A DNA stretch of 7,075 nt from Chlorobiota bacterium. GTDB taxonomy: Bacteria > Bacteroidota > Bacteroidia > Bacteroidales > JAADGE01. Below, piece after piece: positions 1 through 6,366 of the stretch. The stretch is taken from assembly GCA_030592825.1 (NCBI GenBank), contig JAUVIG010000194.1, positions 1-7,075 on the forward strand, in the 5' to 3' direction. Under the pieces are notes generated by a model that saw only the letters and a list, made by a program, of their open reading frames with translations, had not been told where the DNA came from and did no database searches. Numbering within the stretch: the first letter of the stretch is position 1; each line of letters starts with the position of its first letter. The position numbers were made by a program, and so were the translations under genes.

Positions 1-103
1 AACGAATATACAGACATGATTTATCTGAAGAAATAAAAGATTAGCAGGAAATATTATTACAGCATTATAAAGTACCTGTTATTTACCTTAAAAAGATGAC
101 AAA

Positions 104-643
104 ATGGATTACTCAATTGATGTTAAGAATATTGAACAAAGTTTTGACAGAATTGCAACAGACCTTTTAAGGAAGAGTGAATTAATCGTAAATGATATTC
201 ATTTTAAAATAACTGAAATAGAATTTTATTATTTTCATGAAGAATTGCATCCTGATAATTATACTCATGAGCATAACAGAAATGCGGGAGAATGGAGATT
301 TCATAATCGAGGATTAGACATTACATTGCAAAGTGTTAAAAAACAGGATGGTGGTGTTTTAATTAGAGGTTTAAAGCATAATTCAGAATATGTAAACGGA
401 CCGAGAAAAATAATAATGTGGATTTTTGAAAAATTCGGAAAGGTTAATGATAAAAATACATTGATATTACAAAAGAAGGATGATAACGGTTGTAAAATAA
501 CTAAAACATTCAGACATTTGCCAAAAAAAATTCAAGATAAAAATTATCATAAAAAATATTATCGCTATTTGACAAATTTAGATGAATTAGACATGTCAAA
601 ATCAATAAAAGCTGAAATTAAACAAAAATCAAAAAAAATATGA
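104..643 (+). CDS. Conserved hypothetical protein, possible remote alkyladenine-DNA-glycosylase-like fold
   Basis: Complete 179-residue protein with an ATG start after an A-rich leader (aaaaagatgacaaa). No signal peptide or membrane segment is visible, so it is probably cytoplasmic. I do not recognise a named family with certainty. The central part nevertheless follows the order of alkyladenine DNA glycosylases (AAG/MPG): TEIEFYY at 37-43 (E40-x-Y42 resembling the catalytic Glu-x-Tyr), DNYTH at 51-55 (the same D-x3-H spacing), GGVLIRGL at 83-90 (R88 in the place of the VLLRAL arginine) and NGPRK at 98-102 (like GPGKL). At 179 residues it is a little shorter than typical AAG proteins, and the tyrosine-rich block holding the base-flipping Tyr is not evident. 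The last ~15 residues are lysine-rich. That it acts on DNA is inference from these motifs; the coding call itself is firm. It stands alone upstream of a toxin-antitoxin pair, with a 155-base gap between them. Confidence 0.8.
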   Translation: MDYSIDVKNIEQSFDRIATDLLRKSELIVNDIHFKITEIEFYYFHEELHPDNYTHEHNRNAGEWRFHNRGLDITLQSVKKQDGGVLIRGLKHNSEYVNGPRKIIMWIFEKFGKVNDKNTLILQKKDDNGCKITKTFRHLPKKIQDKNYHKKYYRYLTNLDELDMSKSIKAEIKQKSKKI

Positions 644-772
644 ATTATTCATTAAACATTATCAGACTACATTGTATATAATAAGTAATAAGGTTTGGTT
701 TGCAGGAATTTGTTTTTTACTGTTTTGTATATTGAAAATAAGGTTTCTTTTAATGCTCATAATAAATTATCG

Positions 773-780
773 TATCTTTG
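773..780 (+). promoter_or_regulatory. Bacteroidota -7 promoter box for the toxin-antitoxin module
   Basis: TATCTTTG is an exact match to the Bacteroidota sigma -7 consensus TAnnTTTG. It sits 18 bases before the ATG at 799, which predicts a very short leader starting near 786. No clear -33 TTG lies at the right distance; only TTTC at 744-747 is nearby. The box overlaps a possible TTG start at 778 and argues against it. Confidence 0.6.
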
Positions 781-798
781 AAAAATAATAAAAATAAT

Positions 799-1005
799 AT
801 GGAAACAATAACTATCCCTAAAAAGGAATATTTAGATATGATTTTTTTATTTCAAAAAATTAAAGAAAAATTTGATTTTGTAATAAATTTTAATTCTGAT
901 GAAGAAGATAAAACAGAAATTAATGTCATGAAATATTGTGGTACTATTTCATTAAAAGAAGATGCATTAGAAATTCAAAATAAGATGAGAGATGAATGGG
1001 AATAG
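799..1005 (+). CDS. Small antitoxin of a type II toxin-antitoxin pair (VapB-like role)
   Basis: This 68-residue protein lies directly before a PIN-domain toxin and overlaps it by 14 bases, the usual antitoxin-first arrangement. I start it at ATG 799: the frame is open back to a TTG at 778, but that codon lies inside an exact -7 promoter box. The N-terminus (METITIPKKEYLDM) is a short strand-helix segment as in small dimeric DNA-binding antitoxins. The middle is acidic (SDEED near 33-37). The C-terminus (KYCGTISLKEDALE at 45-58, ending MRDEWE) resembles tails of antitoxins paired with PIN toxins in Bacteroidota, and probably wraps the toxin. No classic AbrB, ribbon-helix-helix or Phd domain can be named confidently. 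It is expected to neutralise the toxin and autorepress the promoter; both roles are inferred from context. Confidence 0.8.
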   Translation: METITIPKKEYLDMIFLFQKIKEKFDFVINFNSDEEDKTEINVMKYCGTISLKEDALEIQNKMRDEWE

Positions 1006-1363
1006 TATTGTTGTTGATACGAATATAGTTTTGTATTTATTGAACGGAAATTATAAACTTGCAAAACAACTTGATAAAAAAATAATATATGTTTCTTTTA
1101 TTACAGAATTGGAATTGTTAGGGTATAAAGCACTAAATAAAAGTGATAGAATTATTATTCAAAATTTTTTAAATGAATGTAGAATAATCGGAATAAATAA
1201 AAATATTAAAATAAATACAATAAAAATTAAACAAGAAACCAAAGTTAAATTACCTGATGCACTAATTGCAGCAACTTCTCAATTTATTGAAATACCATTA
1301 ATTACTTCTGATAACGGATTTAATAAAATTAAAAATTTAGATCTTCATTTATTTGAAATATAG
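992..1363 (+). CDS. vapC: VapC-type PIN-domain ribonuclease toxin
   Basis: Complete 123-residue PIN-domain protein, about the usual VapC size. The acidic metal-binding residues are in place: D9 in VVDTNIVL, E39 in ITELELL (E41 is an alternative), D89 in LPDALIAA and D107 in ITSDNGF. These would bind Mg2+/Mn2+ for endonucleolytic RNA cleavage; VapC toxins typically cut tRNA or rRNA, and the target here cannot be read from sequence. The ATG lies inside the end of the antitoxin gene (14-base overlap, +1 frame), so translation is probably coupled. The preceding AAGATGAGAG is purine-rich and may assist initiation. No residue expected for catalysis is missing, so the toxin looks intact. A lysine- and isoleucine-rich stretch at about 69-84 reflects the very AT-rich composition. 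Confidence 0.9.
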   Translation: MNGNSIVVDTNIVLYLLNGNYKLAKQLDKKIIYVSFITELELLGYKALNKSDRIIIQNFLNECRIIGINKNIKINTIKIKQETKVKLPDALIAATSQFIEIPLITSDNGFNKIKNLDLHLFEI

Positions 1364-1457
1364 AAATTTAATAACATTTAGGATGATTTATTCAGCAATT
1401 GAAAGAAAGTTAAATTTTTTATTTTAAATAATATTTAAGAAAACAAATTATAAAAAT

Positions 1458-2942
1458 ATGATAAAACCAATTGACAAAGTAACAAATGAGAAAGCATTGG
1501 AAAATGCTGTAAAGAGGTATCAAGAAAAGAAAATTATTTTACCGACTTTTGAACAACAGAAAAATCCGGAATTGATACCGGATAAAATTAAAGACGAATT
1601 AAAAAACATAGGACTTTGGGATTTAAATCCTTTTAATTTATTCCGAATCACATGGAAAAATGAACCGAAAGAGTATGGCGGATTATTCGGAAAACCAACA
1701 TACATTGAATTGCCGAAAGTATTAACCGGAACAGATGCTCGTATTATTCTTTTAATAGGAAAATATTTCCCGACCGGTTCACATAAAGTTGGTGCAGCAT
1801 ACGGTTGTCTTGCACCCGGTATTATAACAGGAAGATTTGACCCGACTTTTCATAAAGCTGTTTGGCCGTCAACCGGAAATTATTGCAGAGGCGGTGCATT
1901 TGACAGTCGTATAATGGAAACCGAACCCATTGCAATCTTACCGGAAGAAATGAGTCAAGAACGTTTCGATTGGTTGAAAGATGAAGTACAATCTACTGTT
2001 ATTGCTACTCCCGGAAGTGAATCAAACGTGAAAGAAATTTATGATAAATGCTGGGAATTAAGAAGAACAAGAGATGATGTGATTATTTTCAATCAATTTG
2101 ATGAGTTTGGTAATTCTGCGTGGCATTATAATATCACCGGAGATATTATTGAAGAAGTTTATAATCTGGTAAAAACTGAAAACAGTCAATTTGCTGCCTA
2201 TGTTTCTGCAACAGGATCAGCCGGAACTATTGCCGCCGGTGATTATTTGCGACCGGTGTTTCCGCATATCAAAGTAGTTGCTTCAGAAGCATTGCAATGT
2301 CCCACTATCTTACAAAACGGCTTTGGTGCACATCGTATTGAAGGAATCGGAGATAAACACATTCCGTGGATTCATAATGTGAAAAATACAGATGCCGTTA
2401 CAGCCATTGACGATGAAGACCCGATGAGATTGTTACGATTATTCAATGAACCTGACGGACATAAGTATCTAAAATCTATAGGAATACCGGCTGAATTGGT
2501 AGATCAATTACATTTAATAGGGATATCGGGTATCGGAAACTTATTGTCGGCAATTAAAACAGCCAAGTATTATGAAATGACTTCGGATGATGTTGTCGTA
2601 ACCATTGCTACCGACAGTGCAGACATGTATCTTTCAAGAGTTGAAGAATTAAGAGAAGAACGAGGTGCATATACTGAAATTCAGGCTGTTAAAGATTTTG
2701 AAAAATGTATGCTCGGACAACAAACCGACAATATGCGTGAATTAGGATACCGAGACAGAAAAACCATACACAATTTAAAATATTTTACATGGGTAGAACA
2801 ACAAGCAAAAGATGTAGAAGACTTAAATCAATTATGGTACGATCGAACTGTTTGGGATACCATGTTCAATCAAGTTGACAGATGGGACGAATTGATCAAT
2901 GAATTCAATGAAAGAACAGGTGTTTTGAAAAAATATTTATAA
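1458..2942 (+). CDS. Fold-type II PLP-dependent enzyme, conserved family of unassigned reaction
   Basis: This 494-residue soluble protein belongs to the tryptophan-synthase-beta/cysteine-synthase superfamily. PTGSHKVGAAYG at 106-117 contains the presumed Schiff-base lysine K110, close to the PTGSHK motif of TrpB. STGNYCRGG at 138-146 corresponds to the substrate-binding Asn loop. ATGSAGTIAAG at 251-261 is the glycine-rich phosphate-binding loop, and TDSAD at 385-389 supplies the Ser expected near the pyridine nitrogen. The N-terminus carries NIGLWDLNPFNLFRITW at 50-66 and the C-terminus has a long helical extension after about 400; both distinguish it from CysK (about 310 residues). Similar proteins in Bacteroidota and Firmicutes are usually labelled only 'PLP-dependent protein' or 'cysteine synthase', and I know of no established substrate. 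Beta-replacement or beta-elimination on an amino acid is the likely chemistry. It is higher in GC than the upstream genes, and a 93-base gap separates it from the toxin gene. Confidence 0.9.
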   Translation: MIKPIDKVTNEKALENAVKRYQEKKIILPTFEQQKNPELIPDKIKDELKNIGLWDLNPFNLFRITWKNEPKEYGGLFGKPTYIELPKVLTGTDARIILLIGKYFPTGSHKVGAAYGCLAPGIITGRFDPTFHKAVWPSTGNYCRGGAFDSRIMETEPIAILPEEMSQERFDWLKDEVQSTVIATPGSESNVKEIYDKCWELRRTRDDVIIFNQFDEFGNSAWHYNITGDIIEEVYNLVKTENSQFAAYVSATGSAGTIAAGDYLRPVFPHIKVVASEALQCPTILQNGFGAHRIEGIGDKHIPWIHNVKNTDAVTAIDDEDPMRLLRLFNEPDGHKYLKSIGIPAELVDQLHLIGISGIGNLLSAIKTAKYYEMTSDDVVVTIATDSADMYLSRVEELREERGAYTEIQAVKDFEKCMLGQQTDNMRELGYRDRKTIHNLKYFTWVEQQAKDVEDLNQLWYDRTVWDTMFNQVDRWDELINEFNERTGVLKKYL

Positions 2943-2958
2943 ATTTTTTATTGTGCTT

Positions 2959-2988
2959 GCTGCCCGTATTTTAGTTAATACGGGCAGC
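2959..2988 (+). terminator. Strong 12-bp hairpin, probable terminator of the PLP gene
   Basis: A perfect 12-bp inverted repeat (GCTGCCCGTATT / AATACGGGCAGC) with a 6-base loop (ttagtt) begins 16 bases after the stop codon. It is strikingly GC-rich for this region. The downstream tail (gttgtgtctgtattt) is only moderately T-rich, so it is not a textbook intrinsic terminator. On the opposite strand the tail is AAGCACAAT, so bidirectional use for the convergent CoA-binding gene is less likely. It may also simply protect the 3' end. Confidence 0.6.
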
Positions 2989-3139
2989 GTTGTGTCTGTA
3001 TTTAGGTAAATTCAGTTATTTTATCAAAAAAAACCTTGTATTTTTACAGATAAATTTTGTAATTTTACTGCCTGTATTTTTTAAATGCCTATGAATTCAA
3101 ATGAAAAATAAAAATGATTGCCAATTTATCAATTATTAT

Positions 3140-3586
3140 TTACTTTGGATATGTCCCGAATAATTTCGACAGGAATGCATGAAATGCATGAATTCCTTTA
3201 GGATTTGCAAACATGATCACACATTTCTTATAAATAACATTCATTCCTTGTTCTTTGGCATATTTAATTGTTGCTTTATCTTCTGCTCCCTGTTGAAGCC
3301 AAATTTGTTTGATGCTTTTTTCAGCAGCAGCTTTAACTACCTCAATAGAGTGTTTAGGTTTTGTAACAACGACTATGGCATCCGTTTCTGCAGGTAATTC
3401 ATATACTGAAGAATAGCATTTCTGTCCCTTAAATTCATTTAAGTTTGGATTTACCGGCAAGGTATCACAGCCGGCTTTTATCATTTCTTTATATATAGTA
3501 CTGCCAAATTTTTTTTTGTCTTCAGATACTCCTACAACAGCAAATTTCTTACTCGCAAAGAATTGATCAATTTTTTCTAATTTCAT
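3140..3586 (-). CDS. CoA-binding protein (CoA_binding_2 / YccU-like)
   Basis: Complete 148-residue single-domain Rossmann protein. FAVVGVSEDKKKFGS at 15-29 is the nucleotide-binding loop of the CoA-binding family. PVNPNLNEFKGQKCY at 44-58, the TDAIVVVTKP strand at 68-77, IWLQQGAED at 95-103 and KCVIMFANP at 121-129 (C122) follow the order of the YccU/COG1832 family and of the CoA-binding domain of succinyl-CoA synthetase alpha. The length (about 140-150) is normal. Family members bind CoA or acyl-CoA, but their cellular role is mostly unknown; a regulatory or acyl-group sensing role is inference. There is a small HAFHAF tandem at 133-138 from a short repeat in the DNA. It is transcribed divergently from the threonine-synthase-like gene and converges on the upstream PLP gene. 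A well-placed promoter box lies 24 bases before the ATG. Confidence 0.9.
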   Translation of the reverse strand: MKLEKIDQFFASKKFAVVGVSEDKKKFGSTIYKEMIKAGCDTLPVNPNLNEFKGQKCYSSVYELPAETDAIVVVTKPKHSIEVVKAAAEKSIKQIWLQQGAEDKATIKYAKEQGMNVIYKKCVIMFANPKGIHAFHAFLSKLFGTYPK

Positions 3587-3610
3587 GGTTTTATTTTATT
3601 TAATATTGAT

Positions 3611-3641
3611 CAAAGATAAACCAATCTTTAGTAAATATCAA
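3611..3641 (-). promoter_or_regulatory. Bacteroidota-type promoter of the CoA-binding protein gene
   Basis: Read on the - strand, TTG (3641-3639), a 20-base spacer, then TATCTTTG (3618-3611). This fits the TTTG-N19-21-TAnnTTTG pattern of primary sigma promoters in this phylum. The box ends 24 bases before the ATG at 3586, giving a leader of roughly 15-20 bases. It is the best-formed promoter in the window. Confidence 0.65.
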
Positions 3642-3769
3642 TGTAATTTGTCATTATATATGATTCGTTTATCATAACAAAAAAGCTAAACTTAAATATT
3701 AGTTTCATAAAGCCGGAAAAGAATAATATATTTAATGCATCTCTGAATATTAAGTTTCGGTTTTAATCT

Positions 3770-3777
3770 TAATTTTG
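3770..3777 (+). promoter_or_regulatory. Candidate -7 box of the threonine-synthase-like gene
   Basis: TAATTTTG matches TAnnTTTG exactly and ends 18 bases before the ATG at 3796, the same spacing as in the antitoxin promoter. No TTG-like -33 element is seen 19-21 bases upstream (3746-3750 is AATAT), so the call rests on the -7 box alone. It overlaps the possible TTG start at 3775. Confidence 0.45.
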
Positions 3778-3795
3778 TTGTTTAAAATAAGAGAT

Positions 3796-5043
3796 ATGAT
3801 TATTGATAAATTTATTTATAAATGTACCGATTGTGATAAAGAATATCCAAAAAGTGAAGTCAAATATTTATGCCCTGCTTGTGAAAAGGAGAACACAAAT
3901 GATAAACCGCCAAAAGGAGTATTGAAAGTTATTTATGATTACAAAAACCTCCAAACGTCCGAAGGACTTCGGAGCATTTATATACACCTGAAAGAAACCG
4001 AATTTCTTGATTTACTCCCGATTGAAAATATTAACAGTTTGCCGAAATTAAGGGTAGGAGAGACACCGCTTTACAGGCAATCGGAATTAAATCGAAAAAA
4101 CTTATCGTTTAATCTCTATTTAAAAGATGATTCTCAAAATCCGACTTTTTCTTTTAAAGACAGAGCATCTGCATTAGTTTATGCTTATGCTAAAGAAAAT
4201 AATATTGATACAATTGTTGCGGCATCAACCGGGAATGCAGGGTCTTCATTGGCAGGGATATGTGCTTCGCAGGGGCAAAAAGCAATTATTATAGTTCCCG
4301 AATCTGCACCTTTAGCAAAATTGACACAAATAGTAATGTATGGTGCTGCGATTATTCCGGTAAAAGGAACTTATGATGATGCTTTTGATTTGAGTATAAA
4401 AGCAACGGAAAAGTTTGGTTGGTATAATCGAAATACTGCTTTTAATCCTTTAACAATTGAGGGCAAAAAAACAGTTTCTTTTGAATTGTTTGAGCAATTA
4501 AATCAAAACATTCCCGACAGGATTTTTGTACCGGTTGGCGACGGTGTAATTATTTCAGGTGTTTACAAAGGCTTTGAAGATTTGTTGCAATTAGGCATTA
4601 TTAAAAAGATGCCGACAATTGTTGCAGTACAATCTGACAGCAGTGATAATTTAACGCGAAATATAAGTAATTCCGAATTTATTATTAAAACTAGTAATAC
4701 AATTGCAGATTCAATTTCCGTTGATATTCCTCGTAATTTTTATATGACAAAACAATTTATTGAAACATATAAAGGAGAATATCTGACAGTAACAGATAAT
4801 GAAATCCTTAATGCATCATCTCAATTATCAAAAAATACGGGTTTATTTGTTGAACCTGCAGCAGCAACTGCATTTGCAGGTTTGCTTAACTACATGAATA
4901 ACAATAAAATCAAGGCAGGTTCTGACAATGTTGTTTTACTTACCGGAAGTGGTTTAAAAGACCTGCAATCAGTGCAATCAGTTATTTCAATTCCTGATGC
5001 GGTTGTGCCGGATGTTGAGAGTTTGGGAAAGTTGTTATTGTAA
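3796..5043 (+). CDS. thrC: Threonine-synthase-like PLP enzyme with N-terminal zinc-ribbon motif
   Basis: I start this 415-residue protein at ATG 3796, because the only upstream in-frame candidate, TTG 3775, lies inside a -7 promoter box. Residues 10-29 hold two CxxC pairs (CTDC at 10-13, CPAC at 26-29), a likely zinc ribbon as in one branch of threonine synthases. The PLP domain follows: VGETPLY at 87-93, DDSQNPTFSFKDR at 111-123 with Schiff-base K121, STGNAGSS at 144-151, VGDGVIISG at 247-255 (phosphate loop) and LLTGSGLKD at 381-389. Threonine synthase converts O-phospho-L-homoserine to threonine. However, the Zn-ribbon form differs from the ThrC usually found with thrA and thrB in Bacteroidota, and neither partner is here. 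A different substrate (as in cysteate synthase, a threonine synthase relative) is therefore possible. It is monocistronic as far as visible, transcribed away from the CoA-binding gene. Confidence 0.85.
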   Translation: MIIDKFIYKCTDCDKEYPKSEVKYLCPACEKENTNDKPPKGVLKVIYDYKNLQTSEGLRSIYIHLKETEFLDLLPIENINSLPKLRVGETPLYRQSELNRKNLSFNLYLKDDSQNPTFSFKDRASALVYAYAKENNIDTIVAASTGNAGSSLAGICASQGQKAIIIVPESAPLAKLTQIVMYGAAIIPVKGTYDDAFDLSIKATEKFGWYNRNTAFNPLTIEGKKTVSFELFEQLNQNIPDRIFVPVGDGVIISGVYKGFEDLLQLGIIKKMPTIVAVQSDSSDNLTRNISNSEFIIKTSNTIADSISVDIPRNFYMTKQFIETYKGEYLTVTDNEILNASSQLSKNTGLFVEPAAATAFAGLLNYMNNNKIKAGSDNVVLLTGSGLKDLQSVQSVISIPDAVVPDVESLGKLLL

Positions 5044-5220
5044 AGAAACGTTTTGAGTCAGGACAAATGCATATTTTTTTTCAATCCCTTAATTTAGCAG
5101 GTTGACGTTTGATATTTATTTGTTATTTGATGCTTGTTATTTGTATTTTTCTTATGTTTAATCAGTAAGGGTATTTTTTTATGTATTTGTCTTACCTTTT
5201 GAATTTTCTTTCTTACTCAT

Positions 5221-6366
5221 TCATTTTGAATTATCAGGTATTGTAAATGTAAATGTACTTCCTTTATTTTCTTCACTTTCAACTTTAATTTTTCCGCCGT
5301 GCTTTTCAACAAATTCTTTACATAAAATTAAACCAAGTCCTGTACCCCCTTCATTTTCAGTACCTTTAGTTGACATACTTTCTCCTATCTGAAAAAGTTG
5401 TGATTGTTTTTCTTTCGGAATTCCGACTCCGTTATCATTTACAGATATTTCAGTATAATTTTGATTATTTTCATTTGTAATTTTATTTGCATTTATTGTA
5501 ATTATTCCTCCTTTAGACGTAAATTTTATTGCATTTGATAATAAATTGCGTAAAATTGTAACAAGCATTTCTTTATCAACCATCACATATATATCCTCAG
5601 ATATTTCATTTTTTAAAGTAATTGTTTTTGCAACAGCAGTATGGTTTAGAAACTCAACAGTTTCTTTTGATATGGTATAAAGGCTTTTCAATTTAGGACT
5701 GAAATCAATAATTCCTCTCTGCGAACTTGACCAAAGGAGTATGTTTTCCAGCAATTTATATGTATTAAGACCACTTTGGTGAATAAATCCTATTAATTCC
5801 TTTTGTTTCTCTACATTAAATTTATCAAAATTCGTCAATAATAATTCTGAAAAATTAAGTATTGCATTAAACGGACTTTTGAGGTCATGGGCAATAATAG
5901 TAAAAAATTTGTCCTTAGAAGCATTAGAAATCTGAAGTTCATGTTCTGCTTTTTTTAATGCATCTCGACTTTTCTTTAATTCCAAATGTGTAGAAATTCT
6001 GGCCAAAAGTTCTGCATGATTAAATGGTTTGGTTATATAATCAACACCGCCTGCATCAAATCCCTTTATAATATCTTCAGGTTCAACTTTAGCTGTCAGA
6101 AAAATTATTGGAATTTCTTTCAGTTTTTCTTCATTTTTTATATGCATACAAGTCTCATAGCCGTCCATATTCGGCATCATAATATCCAAAAGTATTAAAT
6201 CAGGAATTGTTTGTTTTAAAACTTTTAAAGCATTTTTTCCGTCATTTGCTCCTACAACATTATAGTTAAGTTCCATCAGGATAGTACCGAGTATTTGTAA
6301 GTTTCTTTGTTCGTCATCCACAATTAATATAAGTGGTTTTGAGTTTTTTATGTCCGATGTTTTCAT
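5221..6366 (-). CDS. Soluble response-regulator/histidine-kinase hybrid (REC-HisKA-HATPase_c)
   Basis: Complete 381-residue signalling protein without membrane segments, so cytoplasmic. An N-terminal receiver spans about 12-128: acidic pair D17-D18, phospho-acceptor D61 in LLDIMMPNMDG, T91 and K113 in ITKPF. A short helical linker at 128-152 leads into a dimerisation/phosphoacceptor domain with H160 in IIAHDLKSPFNAIL. The ATP-binding domain carries the N box (RNLLSNAIKF, 273-282), G1 (DNGVGIP, 311-317) and G2 (GTGLGL, 341-346). All residues needed for autophosphorylation and for receiver phosphorylation are present. In this architecture the receiver usually controls the kinase in cis after phosphorylation by another kinase. 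Its ATG overlaps the stop of the upstream gene (ATGA), so the two are probably co-translated and work together. No DNA-binding output domain is present. The start is fixed by the overlap and by full receiver length. Confidence 0.93.
   Translation of the reverse strand: MKTSDIKNSKPLILIVDDEQRNLQILGTILMELNYNVVGANDGKNALKVLKQTIPDLILLDIMMPNMDGYETCMHIKNEEKLKEIPIIFLTAKVEPEDIIKGFDAGGVDYITKPFNHAELLARISTHLELKKSRDALKKAEHELQISNASKDKFFTIIAHDLKSPFNAILNFSELLLTNFDKFNVEKQKELIGFIHQSGLNTYKLLENILLWSSSQRGIIDFSPKLKSLYTISKETVEFLNHTAVAKTITLKNEISEDIYVMVDKEMLVTILRNLLSNAIKFTSKGGIITINANKITNENNQNYTEISVNDNGVGIPKEKQSQLFQIGESMSTKGTENEGGTGLGLILCKEFVEKHGGKIKVESEENKGSTFTFTIPDNSK

Noticed and set aside
1..44. Possible C-terminal end of an upstream gene on the + strand (frames ending at TAA 34-36 or TAG 42-44)
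   Set aside because: Both give only 11-13 residues with no recognisable motif, so neither frame can be chosen.
640..652. Palindrome ATGAATTATTCAT at the stop of the first gene
   Set aside because: Six-base AT-rich arms around a single base cannot form a stable hairpin, and no T-run follows.
1520..1705. 61-codon open frame on the - strand
   Set aside because: Lies wholly inside the strongly conserved PLP enzyme gene on the opposite strand.
3179..3397. 72-codon open frame on the + strand
   Set aside because: Antisense shadow of the CoA-binding protein gene; its Phe/Cys-rich product is typical of such shadows.
5120..5143. TTGTTATTTG repeated with a 14-base period in the convergent spacer
   Set aside because: Only two copies in a T-rich stretch; not enough for a regulatory or repeat call.
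5165..5195. Possible terminator GTAAG...CTTAC between the threonine-synthase-like gene and the kinase
   Set aside because: A five-base stem with a long loop is too weak; no convincing hairpin is seen anywhere in 5044-5220.
5179..5220. 13-codon reading frame (MSKKENSKGKTNT) on the - strand, starting directly after the kinase stop
   Set aside because: Too short, lysine-rich low-complexity sequence typical of AT-rich DNA, and no homology recognised.
5986..6198. 70-codon open frame on the + strand
   Set aside because: Antisense to the receiver domain of the REC-kinase, with no motifs of its own.
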